Origin: Suilimivivens sp963638365
GTDB taxonomy: Bacteria > Bacillota > Clostridia > Lachnospirales > Lachnospiraceae
Reading direction: 5' to 3'
NCBI GenBank assembly: GCA_963638365.1
Contig: CAVHRK010000129.1
Span: 1 to 64,000 of the forward strand
Length of the DNA: 64,000 bases
The translations under genes and the position numbers were made by a program. How positions within the stretch are numbered: position 1 is the first letter of the stretch; every line of letters begins with the position of its first letter. The notes beneath the pieces are model-generated. The model did not search any database. It worked only from the letters and a program-made list of their open reading frames with translations, and was not told the origin of the DNA. Positions 34,498-42,548 of this stretch are shown here, one piece after another.

Positions 34498-36223
34498 GCT
34501 GCACACCTCCTTCCTGATCCTCAAACAATCGCCGGTATTCCGGAACCTCTTTCAGCAGTTCTTCATGGGTTCCGACAACCGTACTACCCTGTTCCATCCA
34601 GATGACCTTCGACAGCTTCGGGAACAGATACAGCCGGTGTGAAATCAGTAGCACCATACTATTTCCTGCTTCCTTCTGCAGATTCTTAAAAATCTCCTGT
34701 TCGGTATTCCGGTCCAGCGCCGAAAACGGATCATCCAGAATCAACAATGGCCGCTTATGGCATAAGGTTCTTGCAAGGGACAGTCTCTGTGCCTGACCAC
34801 CGGAAAGCCTTACGCCGCTGCTTCCGATTCTGGTCTGTAATCCATCCTCCATGGCATCGGCTTCTTCCTTCAGGCACACCTGTCTTAAGTACTCTCCTGC
34901 ATCACCGTCATCTCCCATGAGAACATTGTTTTCGATGGTGTCATTCATCAGTTCCGGATCATGCCCCAGATAGCCGACCGAGGCGGTGCGCCTGGAAGTC
35001 TCCATATCCGCCAACTCCACGCCATCGAATTGGATGCTTCCTTCGTATGGATATTCACATAAGAAGACCTTGCCCAGTGTGGATTTTCCACAGGCTACCG
35101 GTCCCGTAATTCCGATGATCTCACCTGCATGCGCCGTAAAAGAAAGATCGTGGATGATCTCCTTTGCCTGCGGATAGGCAAACCGCAGATGCTCGACCTG
35201 CATTTGACGGATCTGCGCGGGCTCCTGCGCCTTGCTCTCTTCCGGCATTTTCAGAAGCGGACGGATTCTCTTCCAGGAAACCTGTGCCTTATGTACCGCA
35301 TTAAAAAGCTTCGCTGCGCTCGATGCCTTGGTGGAAAGCTTGGTAAAGCAGGACAGGAAGGTCGTAAACATCGCAATGTCAAATGCAGTCCAGCCAATGC
35401 CCAATACATTTCTTCCACCAAAATATAAAATAAACAAAACACCGGCCATTGCCGTCACCCGGTATACGGGAGGCAGTACGGCATTCCAGATATTGGCTTT
35501 TACCGCCGACTTCTCATATGCAGTCAGATTCTCCTCGTAAGCGTTCTGCCGCTCCTTTTCGCAGCCGAAAACACGATAGGTCACTGCATTGGACGCCCGG
35601 TCCAGGGTTGCCGTGCTCAGCCGGCCCGACTGCTCCTTATAGGCTGCCCCGTTTCTCTGGATCAGAACCTTCATCTTTTCTGCCAGATAATAGGACACCG
35701 GTGGGAAGATCATACATAACAGTGCAAGACGCCAGTCATACCATAACAGCATACAGGCATAGGCAAGCAGCGCCACTCCGGTATCAAAGATCTCCGTGGT
35801 AAATTTCCGCATCCCCTCCACGCAGTCATCCACATCGAGGATCGCTTTCGTCATCACATTGCCGACGCCCTCCTCCTGAAGCTGCGCCCGGCTTTTGCGG
35901 ACCAGCGTTCCGTATAGAATCTGCTTCATTCTCCGGTTTACATTGTTGGCAAACCGCCGCACATAAAACCGCTTTGCATAGCGCGAGATCTGTACCACTG
36001 CAATCGCTGCAACATAGGCAAGTACCAGATAGAGCATATCCCGGAGCGTTGCTTTGCCATTCAGAATATCGATGAGACGCCCCGTCATCTGTCCTTCAAA
36101 ATACGGACCTGCCAAAAGCCCCACATTATAGATTAATCCCGATATGGTTACAATCAGCAGTACCAGCCATTCTGCTTTAAAATAAGACATTACCTGATCC
36201 GGTTTAAATTCTTTTCGTTTCAT
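34487..36223 (-). CDS. ABC exporter half-transporter, degenerate NBD
   Basis: 578 residues with six membrane helices and an ATPase domain. Walker A 'ITGPVACGKSTLGKV', signature 'GVRLSGGQAQRLSLARTL' (canonical) and Walker B 'LLILDDPFSALD', where the catalytic Glu is replaced by Asp. That is the usual division of labour in heterodimeric exporters: one non-canonical ATP site formed with this subunit, one active site with the partner. The C-terminal tail is present. It lies 4 bp after the SGNH hydrolase gene and overlaps the partner transporter gene. Confidence 0.92.
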   Translation of the reverse strand: MKRKEFKPDQVMSYFKAEWLVLLIVTISGLIYNVGLLAGPYFEGQMTGRLIDILNGKATLRDMLYLVLAYVAAIAVVQISRYAKRFYVRRFANNVNRRMKQILYGTLVRKSRAQLQEEGVGNVMTKAILDVDDCVEGMRKFTTEIFDTGVALLAYACMLLWYDWRLALLCMIFPPVSYYLAEKMKVLIQRNGAAYKEQSGRLSTATLDRASNAVTYRVFGCEKERQNAYEENLTAYEKSAVKANIWNAVLPPVYRVTAMAGVLFILYFGGRNVLGIGWTAFDIAMFTTFLSCFTKLSTKASSAAKLFNAVHKAQVSWKRIRPLLKMPEESKAQEPAQIRQMQVEHLRFAYPQAKEIIHDLSFTAHAGEIIGITGPVACGKSTLGKVFLCEYPYEGSIQFDGVELADMETSRRTASVGYLGHDPELMNDTIENNVLMGDDGDAGEYLRQVCLKEEADAMEDGLQTRIGSSGVRLSGGQAQRLSLARTLCHKRPLLILDDPFSALDRNTEQEIFKNLQKEAGNSMVLLISHRLYLFPKLSKVIWMEQGSTVVGTHEELLKEVPEYRRLFEDQEGGVQHEA

Positions 36224-36227
36224 CTGC

Positions 36228-37385
36228 TTATACCCCGTGTTCCATCAGAAACTGCTTCCAAAGTTCATTGTATTTGCCAAGAAGATGGATCTGGTCATGC
36301 GTATATTCTGCATTCAGATCTCCATTTTCATCGCAGACTGCTTCATTCATATCAATGTAAAAGAATGTTTCGTTATCGGCAAGCGTTGCAATCGCATTGT
36401 TTCTTGCATTGATGTTGCTGTTATTAAAGATGGCATCCGAACTGCTCTTCTGTCCGGATACTCTCATATTGGCTTCAATGATGATCTTAGCCTCCGGTGC
36501 CAGTTCATGAAGGGTGTCCACAACCTCCGTGTACTTTTCCATGAAATCCTCGGTCGTTCCGCGTCCTAACTCATTAATGCCCATCATGATATAGATTTTA
36601 CCATAATGCTTTGCGGAAAGCACCTCTTCCACCGTACCTTTTCCTTTGAAGTTCTCATCCATCACCTTATAAATGGTAAGCGAGGTTTCACACAGGAAAT
36701 CCGCATGCTCGGAAAGATCCGTATAATCACATAAGCCTACCGTTCTCGAATCCCCGATAAACAATGCATCATCAAAATAACTCTCATCCACCTGCTTAAA
36801 ATCATAGGCTAATGCACGCTGCACGCCTGCATCGCCATAAATATCCGCAGAAATATGATTGATATATTCGTCGTAGGTGCTCTCCCGCAGCGGCTCCAGG
36901 CGCTCCAGTGGAGCTTTCAGGTCATTACCCGAAACGGTCCCTTCTTCTTCCTGTAAAGAGTTTCCGGGCACATCGGCAATAATCTCCTGCTCCAGAGAAT
37001 TTCCGGATACATCGCTCATCTGTCCTTCCTGTTCCTGCTGCGATCCTGCCTCTGCCCCTGTTTCCGCATTCTGTGCTTCTCCCACTTCACCATCTACATT
37101 TCCCAGTTCCTGTGCTTCTTCCTGCGAACCTTCCTTCAGCTCGTCAATCTTCTGTTTTCTTGCAAGGATCTCTGCCTTCTTTGCTTCATCAAAGAGATCC
37201 CAGGGATAAATTTCATCGTTGATTCCCGTAAATACCATGGCTAACAGTGGCTGCTTTAAGGGATCATATTCCTGTGTTGCATAAATATTGTGAAATCCGC
37301 ACAATGCTGCAATCGTCAGCAGCACTGTTCCCAACAGGATTCCTGCAAGGAGTGGACAGTTTTTCCAAAAATTCTTCATCGTCAT
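36228..37385 (-). CDS. Membrane-anchored SGNH/GDSL hydrolase, MBOAT partner
   Basis: 385 residues. An N-terminal signal anchor (about 10-30) is followed by an acidic low-complexity linker (about 65-160) with three near repeats V[SP]GN[SD]L. The C-terminal SGNH domain has block I 'FIGDSRTVGLC' (Ser), block III 'IYIMMGINELG' (Gly/Asn) and block V 'HDQIHLLG' (Asp-x-x-His). Such proteins accompany MBOAT acyltransferases and transfer or trim acyl groups on cell-surface polymers outside the membrane. The MBOAT gene is 20 bp upstream. Start is ATG 37385 or the third codon. Confidence 0.87.
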   Translation of the reverse strand: MTMKNFWKNCPLLAGILLGTVLLTIAALCGFHNIYATQEYDPLKQPLLAMVFTGINDEIYPWDLFDEAKKAEILARKQKIDELKEGSQEEAQELGNVDGEVGEAQNAETGAEAGSQQEQEGQMSDVSGNSLEQEIIADVPGNSLQEEEGTVSGNDLKAPLERLEPLRESTYDEYINHISADIYGDAGVQRALAYDFKQVDESYFDDALFIGDSRTVGLCDYTDLSEHADFLCETSLTIYKVMDENFKGKGTVEEVLSAKHYGKIYIMMGINELGRGTTEDFMEKYTEVVDTLHELAPEAKIIIEANMRVSGQKSSSDAIFNNSNINARNNAIATLADNETFFYIDMNEAVCDENGDLNAEYTHDQIHLLGKYNELWKQFLMEHGV

Positions 37386-37405
37386 ACGACCTTTCTCGGA
37401 AAGTA

Positions 37406-38782
37406 TTAGAAGTTCAGGTACATAAACGGATTTCCTGCCGTACTCGAAATGAAATAAATGCTGAGCCAGAACAGGACAAATAACAACAGAATCACAAACG
37501 GATTCTTTCTATGCTTTTCATAGAAATCAAATACTGCCGGAATACAAAGCACAATTCCTACTGCAAAAAGAGCGCCGTAACTTTGCAGATATTTCACAAT
37601 ATCCTGTGTATTCACCGCAACACCATTGTCTGCAAACAGTGGGAACAGTCTGCTGAAGTATATGACAAGCTGCCTAAGATCGGTAATGGCAAATACCACC
37701 CAGCTTAACGGAATGAGGATCACTAGATAAATATGTCCCAGTACCGGCAGTTTCTGCAAATATTTTCCATACCATAGCTTTTCCATCATAATGAGCAGTC
37801 CAAGAATGGCTCCCCAGAGCAGAAAATTCACACCTTCACCATGCCAGAGTCCGGTAAGAAGCCAGACTACCGCAAGGTTAAACACCATCTTTCCTTTGCC
37901 GCAACGGCTTCCTCCCATCGGGAAATACACATAATCACGAAACCATCTTCCGAGCGTCATATGCCATGTGCGGTAAAACTCCGAGATGCTTTTGGACGCA
38001 TAAGGATGGTGAAAGTTTTCGATAAAATCAAAACCAAGCATCATCATCAGACCGGATACCATGAGGGAATATCCCCAGAAATCAAAATAAAGCTGCAGGG
38101 AATACCCCACTGCACCAAGCCATGCAAGCGGTGTGGATATACTTTGATAGCCGATCATCTGCAAATCCTTCCAGAGAATCGCAAGACGGTCTGCAAGCAG
38201 CACCTTCATGGACAGACCAATCACAAAATACTGTAATCCATCCTCAAATCCTTCCAGGAAATAATGCCGGATGGCATAGGTCTGCCCTTCCTCATAACGC
38301 ATGACCGGTCCCTGTGCAATCTGCGGAAATACCATAAAATACAGGGCTGCATCCATAAACTTCGGGCTTTCCGTAATCTCTCCCCGGTACAGGTCAGCCT
38401 GATAGGAAATCATCTTAAAGATATAAAAACTGATTCCAAGTGGCAGTAACGATCCTGACACAAATACCCCCAACGTCTTAAATGCAATGAGAACCGCCAC
38501 ATCCACACATACGATGCCGGTCAGATACCTCTTTCTTGCAATCTTATGCCACTCACGAATCTCATATCCGCACCGCTGGTTCCACATCTGCTTCCCGATA
38601 AAGTAATTGAGCCAGGTGAGAAAAATAAGTAATAAAATAAAAACCGGTTCCCCCATAGCATAAAACACAATACTGCCAATGAGCAATATCGTGTTTCTGT
38701 GTTTTGCAGGAAACGCATAATATAAGATCAAAAAGACCGGTAAAAACCGGAACATAAATTCCAAACTGGCAAAGCTGATCAT
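37406..38782 (-). CDS. MBOAT family O-acyltransferase
   Basis: 458 residues with about ten or more membrane segments. Family landmarks include 'GISFYIFKMISYQADLYRG', 'PQIAQGPVMRYEE', 'YFDFWGYSLMVSGLMMMLGFDFIENFHHPYASKSISEFYRTWHMTLGRWFRDYVYFPMGG' in part, and 'VVWLLTGLWHGEGVNFLLWG' with the catalytic His. It resembles DltB/AlgI-type enzymes that move acyl groups across the membrane for O-acetylation of exopolysaccharide, wall polymer or teichoic acid. The SGNH partner follows at once. No dltA/dltC are nearby, so D-alanylation is unlikely; O-acetylation is my inference. Confidence 0.93.
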   Translation of the reverse strand: MISFASLEFMFRFLPVFLILYYAFPAKHRNTILLIGSIVFYAMGEPVFILLLIFLTWLNYFIGKQMWNQRCGYEIREWHKIARKRYLTGIVCVDVAVLIAFKTLGVFVSGSLLPLGISFYIFKMISYQADLYRGEITESPKFMDAALYFMVFPQIAQGPVMRYEEGQTYAIRHYFLEGFEDGLQYFVIGLSMKVLLADRLAILWKDLQMIGYQSISTPLAWLGAVGYSLQLYFDFWGYSLMVSGLMMMLGFDFIENFHHPYASKSISEFYRTWHMTLGRWFRDYVYFPMGGSRCGKGKMVFNLAVVWLLTGLWHGEGVNFLLWGAILGLLIMMEKLWYGKYLQKLPVLGHIYLVILIPLSWVVFAITDLRQLVIYFSRLFPLFADNGVAVNTQDIVKYLQSYGALFAVGIVLCIPAVFDFYEKHRKNPFVILLLFVLFWLSIYFISSTAGNPFMYLNF

Positions 38783-38879
38783 CTTTTGTCTTCTCTCTAT
38801 CTGTTCTCTTCAAATTTCTGTCTTTTCATATTTCTTAAGTTCAAAGCTTACTATCTTCTCATGCTCACGGAGCAGCCTT

Positions 38880-39320
38880 TCAGAACAGAACTGTCCAGAG
38901 CCAGTAAACAAGCCCTAACACCCAGCTTGTAAAAATTCCATACAGAATAACGGGGCCTGCAATCGTAAAAATTTTACACCCCACGCCGAACACCCAGCCT
39001 TCCTTCTTAAACTCAATCGCCGGAGCTGCTACCGAATTGGCAAATCCGGTAATCGGAACAAGTGCCCCTGCTCCCGCAAAGGTAACAATCTTCGAGTACA
39101 CATGAAAGCCCGTCAGAAGTACGCTTAATGCAATCAGGGAAAGGGAACAGATACTTCCTGCCTGCTGCTCGTCCATACCGAGCTTCTGTATCGCCAGATT
39201 TGTAATGAGCTGCCCCAGTACACAGATCAGCCCTCCCACCAAAAAGGCCTTCGCCATCTGCTTCCAGAGCTGATAGGTGGGTGTAATTTTCTTGACATAT
39301 TCTTTATATTCTTCTGACAT
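38880..39320 (-). CDS. spoVAC: Stage V sporulation protein AC (SpoVAC)
   Basis: 146 residues with about four membrane helices. 'VKKITPTYQLWKQMAKAFLVGGLICVLGQLI', 'IVTFAGAGALVPITGFANSVAAPAIEFKKEGWVFGVGCKIFTIAGPVILYG' (in part) are strongly SpoVAC-like. SpoVAC is the mechanosensitive channel component that helps release dipicolinate at germination. AAGGAG precedes the ATG. A weaker SigG-like pair lies upstream (GCATG, N19, CATATCC). The gene stands alone between the DUF6062-like gene and the MBOAT gene. Confidence 0.94.
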   Translation of the reverse strand: MSEEYKEYVKKITPTYQLWKQMAKAFLVGGLICVLGQLITNLAIQKLGMDEQQAGSICSLSLIALSVLLTGFHVYSKIVTFAGAGALVPITGFANSVAAPAIEFKKEGWVFGVGCKIFTIAGPVILYGIFTSWVLGLVYWLWTVLF

Positions 39321-39394
39321 AATTTTTCTCCTTTTTGTCTATAGGATATGAAATCATGTCCGGAATATACATGCTCTTTTCACAAACTTACCTT

Positions 39395-40156
39395 TTATTT
39401 GCTCTGTTTATAAACAGGATCCGCCGGATATCCACCCTTCAATTTCTGCATACCGCGCTGGATGGCGTCCTTGGAATTCTTCCAGTCCGCATCCTTGTTG
39501 CGGTAATCAAATTTTTCAACAAGCCACGAAACATCCTCCTGCAGCCGTTCCATATTGGTCTTCATCAGCCGGAACATTGCCGGATAAAACTCTGCCTTTT
39601 CCTTATCATTCAGACGGCTCTCTGCACCCTCGCACAGATCCCCGAAGTGCGGCAGACAAAAACCTTTTCCGTTTAATACCTTTTCCTTAAACGCCGCATC
39701 CTTGGTATAAAGATAAAAGAACGTATCCAGATACCGCTCATAGGTATCGGCAAACTGCCGGCAGATATAACAGGACTTTTCCTTCTCGCGCACCCACGCT
39801 CCGATGGAGTTGGTGGTGTCCGCCGGTTTCTTCATCCTTGCCATAAATCCGGACTTGCCCGGCGTGAATTTGTTAAACTGCTCCTGCAGCTCCTGATTCA
39901 TCTTCTTATAATGAGTTTTTAAAATCCAGCCGTTTCCGAGTGTATTTCCGTAATCAAACATCTTCTTAAAATGCATCCGGCAAAAACCCGTGCGGTCCGT
40001 AATCTCCCGGACATCACTCTCCATATAAGAGGATCCGGAGCCCAGCACAAAATCAAGTAAATCCTGCTCCACCTCCCGTTCAATAAAGCAGAACGGGCAT
40101 TCATCATCCGCATTGACCGCATCGTTTAACGGTATCGTATATAATTTTTCTTTCAT
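39395..40156 (-). CDS. DUF6062-like cysteine-rich protein
   Basis: 253 residues resembling DUF6062 proteins of Lachnospiraceae; no function is known to me. Four C-x-x-[CH] pairs stand out: 'ECPFCFIE' near residue 20, 'GFCRMHFKK' near 60, 'SCYICRQF' near 130 and 'GFCLPHFGD' near 165, in two similar halves. They look like a metal-binding or redox scaffold. The ATG overlaps the TGA of the TetR gene (ATGA) and has GGAGG seven bases upstream, so the two are translationally coupled. Confidence 0.75.
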   Translation of the reverse strand: MKEKLYTIPLNDAVNADDECPFCFIEREVEQDLLDFVLGSGSSYMESDVREITDRTGFCRMHFKKMFDYGNTLGNGWILKTHYKKMNQELQEQFNKFTPGKSGFMARMKKPADTTNSIGAWVREKEKSCYICRQFADTYERYLDTFFYLYTKDAAFKEKVLNGKGFCLPHFGDLCEGAESRLNDKEKAEFYPAMFRLMKTNMERLQEDVSWLVEKFDYRNKDADWKNSKDAIQRGMQKLKGGYPADPVYKQSK

Positions 40157-40773
40157 ACCAAAACCTCCGGTTTCTTTGTTCCCAGCAAACGCATGGTTCC
40201 CAGATATTGTTTTAATTCCTGATGATAAAGCTCCGGCTGAAAGGAGCCGTCAAAGAAATGCCTGCGCATCAGTCCTTCTGTCGTAAAACGAATCACTTCT
40301 GAAAGCTGCTCGCGGCTTAACCGTTCATCCAGTTCTTCCCCTGTAGCCTGACTTAAAATCTGCGCATACTTCTCACTTAAAATATTCCGCTTGTCCTCGG
40401 TTTCTACCAGTACCTCACTGACATTTTCCAGTCTGCTGTTATTCAAAAAAAGCATCATACACGGATAATTGCGCATGACCTGAAGCTCTGCTTCCTTGAT
40501 CTGCTCCACCAGACGGAAATAATCGGTTTCTTCCTTATCGACGCCTGTAGTCAATTCCAGAATTACATAGCGGATGCTGTAATCGTAAATAAACGAATAC
40601 AGTCCCAGCTTGCTTACAAAATAATGAAACAGTAACCCCTTACTGATTCCCGCCTCACGGACAATATCATCCGTACTTGCATGTGCATAGCCGTTCATGG
40701 CAAACACTTTTAAGGAGGCATTGATCATACGATCCTGCTTCTCCTTCTTCAAATCAAAAAACTTCTCATTCAT
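40153..40773 (-). CDS. TetR-family regulator
   Basis: 206 residues. The N-terminal HTH is clear: 'KQDRMINASLKVFAMNGYAHASTDDIVREAGISKGLLFHYFVSKLGLYSFIYDY', a standard TetR headpiece (in part quoted), followed by an all-helical ligand domain. I start at MNEKFFDLK (40773), with AAGGG upstream; the longer in-frame extension covers the promoter region. It probably represses itself and the coupled DUF6062-like gene through a site at 40793-40810. Ligand unknown. Confidence 0.87.
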   Translation of the reverse strand: MNEKFFDLKKEKQDRMINASLKVFAMNGYAHASTDDIVREAGISKGLLFHYFVSKLGLYSFIYDYSIRYVILELTTGVDKEETDYFRLVEQIKEAELQVMRNYPCMMLFLNNSRLENVSEVLVETEDKRNILSEKYAQILSQATGEELDERLSREQLSEVIRFTTEGLMRRHFFDGSFQPELYHQELKQYLGTMRLLGTKKPEVLV

Positions 40774-40792
40774 ACCCCAGTATCCCTTCCAA

Positions 40793-40810
40793 TTGACTTT
40801 CTTAGTCGAA
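40793..40810. promoter_or_regulatory. Operator candidate of the TetR gene
   Basis: TTGACTTTCTTAGTCGAA is a near palindrome (GACT/AGTC arms) just upstream of the TetR start and next to a minus-strand TTATAT -10-like box. The remaining gap to 41031 is AT-rich with no clear promoter for the plus-strand gene. Confidence 0.4.
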
Positions 40811-41031
40811 GAAAAATATAACATATTTCTCTCATGGATTCAAGATGACCGAAGGTATCAATCCCGGAAATTCATCTGGAAAATTTTATAAATTTTTTTG
40901 AAACTGTTTCGTATAATTTTCTTTTCTTTTTTCCAAAATAGTATTAAGATATACGTATCGAATAATATATATGATGTTGTAACGATTCAATACCTTCACA
41001 GTTACAGTTTGTTACAGAAAGGAGTACGTAT

Positions 41032-41520
41032 ATGTCCAAGAAATTTGGTAAGTTTTTATTATTTTCTGCTGTAGCAGGTGCCGCTGCTTATGGTGCTTAT
41101 CAGTATCTGCAGAAGAAAGATAAAGCAACGGTTCTTTCCGGTAATGAGGAAGACGAGGATCCGGATGATTTTAACGAAGATCTGGATGAAGATTCTGCCT
41201 CTTCAAAAGAACGTTCCTATGTTTCCCTGAATCTTAATAAAGCAGAGGCTTTTGCAACCGAGGCTTTCCAGAAAGCCAAAGAAGTCATTACCGATTCCGT
41301 TCAGAAGGTGAAAGAAACCGTGATGGAATCCGCTGAGAAGTCCGAAACAAAGCCTGTGGAGGCTGCCGAAGAAGCTGCCAGTGAAGAAGCTCCTGCTAAG
41401 GAACCTGCTTCCGAAGAGGCTGCTTCCGAAACAGAAGAAGCTCCCGCTCCCGAAGCTCCGGCAGAGGAACCTGCCACGGAAAGCACCGAGCCTGTTACCG
41501 AAGAATTTCCTCTGGAATAA
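41032..41520 (+). CDS. Acidic, Glu/Ala/Pro-rich membrane-linked protein (YtxH-like start)
   Basis: 162 residues. The N-terminus 'MSKKFGKFLLFSAVAGAAAYGAYQYLQKKD' is one hydrophobic segment of the YtxH type. Next comes an acidic stretch 'NEEDEDPDDFNEDLDED', an amphipathic helix with repeated K-E-x-x (about 75-105), and a low-complexity tail of E, A, P and S. It is likely anchored in the membrane with a disordered region. Function unknown. It is one of few plus-strand genes, with its own terminator, AAAGGAG ribosome binding site, and divergent from the TetR gene. Confidence 0.75.
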   Translation: MSKKFGKFLLFSAVAGAAAYGAYQYLQKKDKATVLSGNEEDEDPDDFNEDLDEDSASSKERSYVSLNLNKAEAFATEAFQKAKEVITDSVQKVKETVMESAEKSETKPVEAAEEAASEEAPAKEPASEEAASETEEAPAPEAPAEEPATESTEPVTEEFPLE

Positions 41521-41566
41521 AAACAGATGAAAGGAATTTTTCTAAACATCAATAAATGAGCATTTA

Positions 41567-41597
41567 AAAAGCTGTGTGGACCATGCCACACAGCTTT
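41567..41597. terminator. Bidirectional terminator
   Basis: AAAGCTGTGTGG (41568-41579) pairs with CCACACAGCTTT (41586-41597), perfect 12-bp stem, 6-base loop. T-rich tails exist on both strands, so it ends both the plus-strand acidic protein gene and the convergent DUF2225 operon. Confidence 0.85.
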
Positions 41598-41649
41598 CTA
41601 TTTTTCTTATTTCTTTTTGCTTCTCTTCTGTTGCCGGACTTACCCAATG

Positions 41650-42522
41650 CTACTTTGCGGTCTTTTCCCTGATGAGTGCAATCAGTTCATCCTTCATATC
41701 CCTTGCCTTATCCTTAATTCTCGGTGTCGCCGAGGTAGAAGTCAGGATTGCCGCAATCATCTTCGTTGCAACATCATACTGACCGATATCCATGGCAAGA
41801 GCTGCCACCAGATAATCCACAGTCATTTCATCCATACCACACATCGGATAGTTGCTCTCGGTCATGCGGGCATTTACGAATCCTTCATAGGCATTCTTTA
41901 AATATTCCAGCTCCTGCTCCTTAAGTTCCTTTAACCTCGTCGTATCCTCCGGTGCTTCCTTTAAAAGCTCTTCCTTCATGCAACGTACCAGCCAGCCGCA
42001 TTTCAGACAGATGTAAGCCTTTTCACTTGCTTTGGCATGCTTTACAATCGCATTTAAAAGGCACATTTTGTTGCGTTCCAGTGCTTCTTCCAGAGTATAG
42101 GTTTCCTTTTCTTCGGTGTTCCCCTGATAGGAGCTTGAAATATTCTCACGGATTGCTTTGGCCTGTGACGGTGCCAGTGCTCCGAAATATCTGCCCAGAG
42201 CTGCGTATCCGCATTTCGGGCACACGATTGCCTCATACTTTAACGGTTCAATGTCATCGTGAACCGGTCTTAAATCCCGGTCCATATGAACCAGTCTGGC
42301 ACGATTGGCTTTTACAGTGATATCCTTAAACTTTGTTGCACATACCGGACAGTCGTAGGTTTTGGAAAACAGATAGTCCTTTTCTTTATCCTGCGGCACC
42401 TCTTCCTCTTTTACTTCTTCCCTTTTTACTTCCTGTTCCTTTTCTTTTTCTTCTTCATACAAGTTCAGATTGTCCAGATTTTTTAATCCAAGTTTCTCTA
42501 ATCCTGCCAATAATCCTGCCAT
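41650..42522 (-). CDS. DUF2225 family protein
   Basis: 290 residues resembling DUF2225, a clostridial family of unknown function. After a charged, Glu/Lys-rich N-terminal stretch (about 20-50) come two zinc-ribbon-like pairs, 'YDCPVCATKFKDI' and 'IVCPKCGYAALGRYF', and a third, 'AYICLKCGWLVRCM', near residue 175. The C-terminal half is helical and TPR-like. It is the last gene of the guaB-GGDEF/EAL-glnS operon, 26 bp after glnS. Confidence 0.85.
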   Translation of the reverse strand: MAGLLAGLEKLGLKNLDNLNLYEEEKEKEQEVKREEVKEEEVPQDKEKDYLFSKTYDCPVCATKFKDITVKANRARLVHMDRDLRPVHDDIEPLKYEAIVCPKCGYAALGRYFGALAPSQAKAIRENISSSYQGNTEEKETYTLEEALERNKMCLLNAIVKHAKASEKAYICLKCGWLVRCMKEELLKEAPEDTTRLKELKEQELEYLKNAYEGFVNARMTESNYPMCGMDEMTVDYLVAALAMDIGQYDVATKMIAAILTSTSATPRIKDKARDMKDELIALIREKTAK

Positions 42523-42548
42523 AATTTACTCACTTTCTTTCCTGTTCT

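Noticed and set aside
37406..38782. DltB for D-alanylation of teichoic acid
   Set aside because: The MBOAT neighbours are an SGNH hydrolase and spoVAC; no dltA, dltC or dltD-type carrier genes are nearby.
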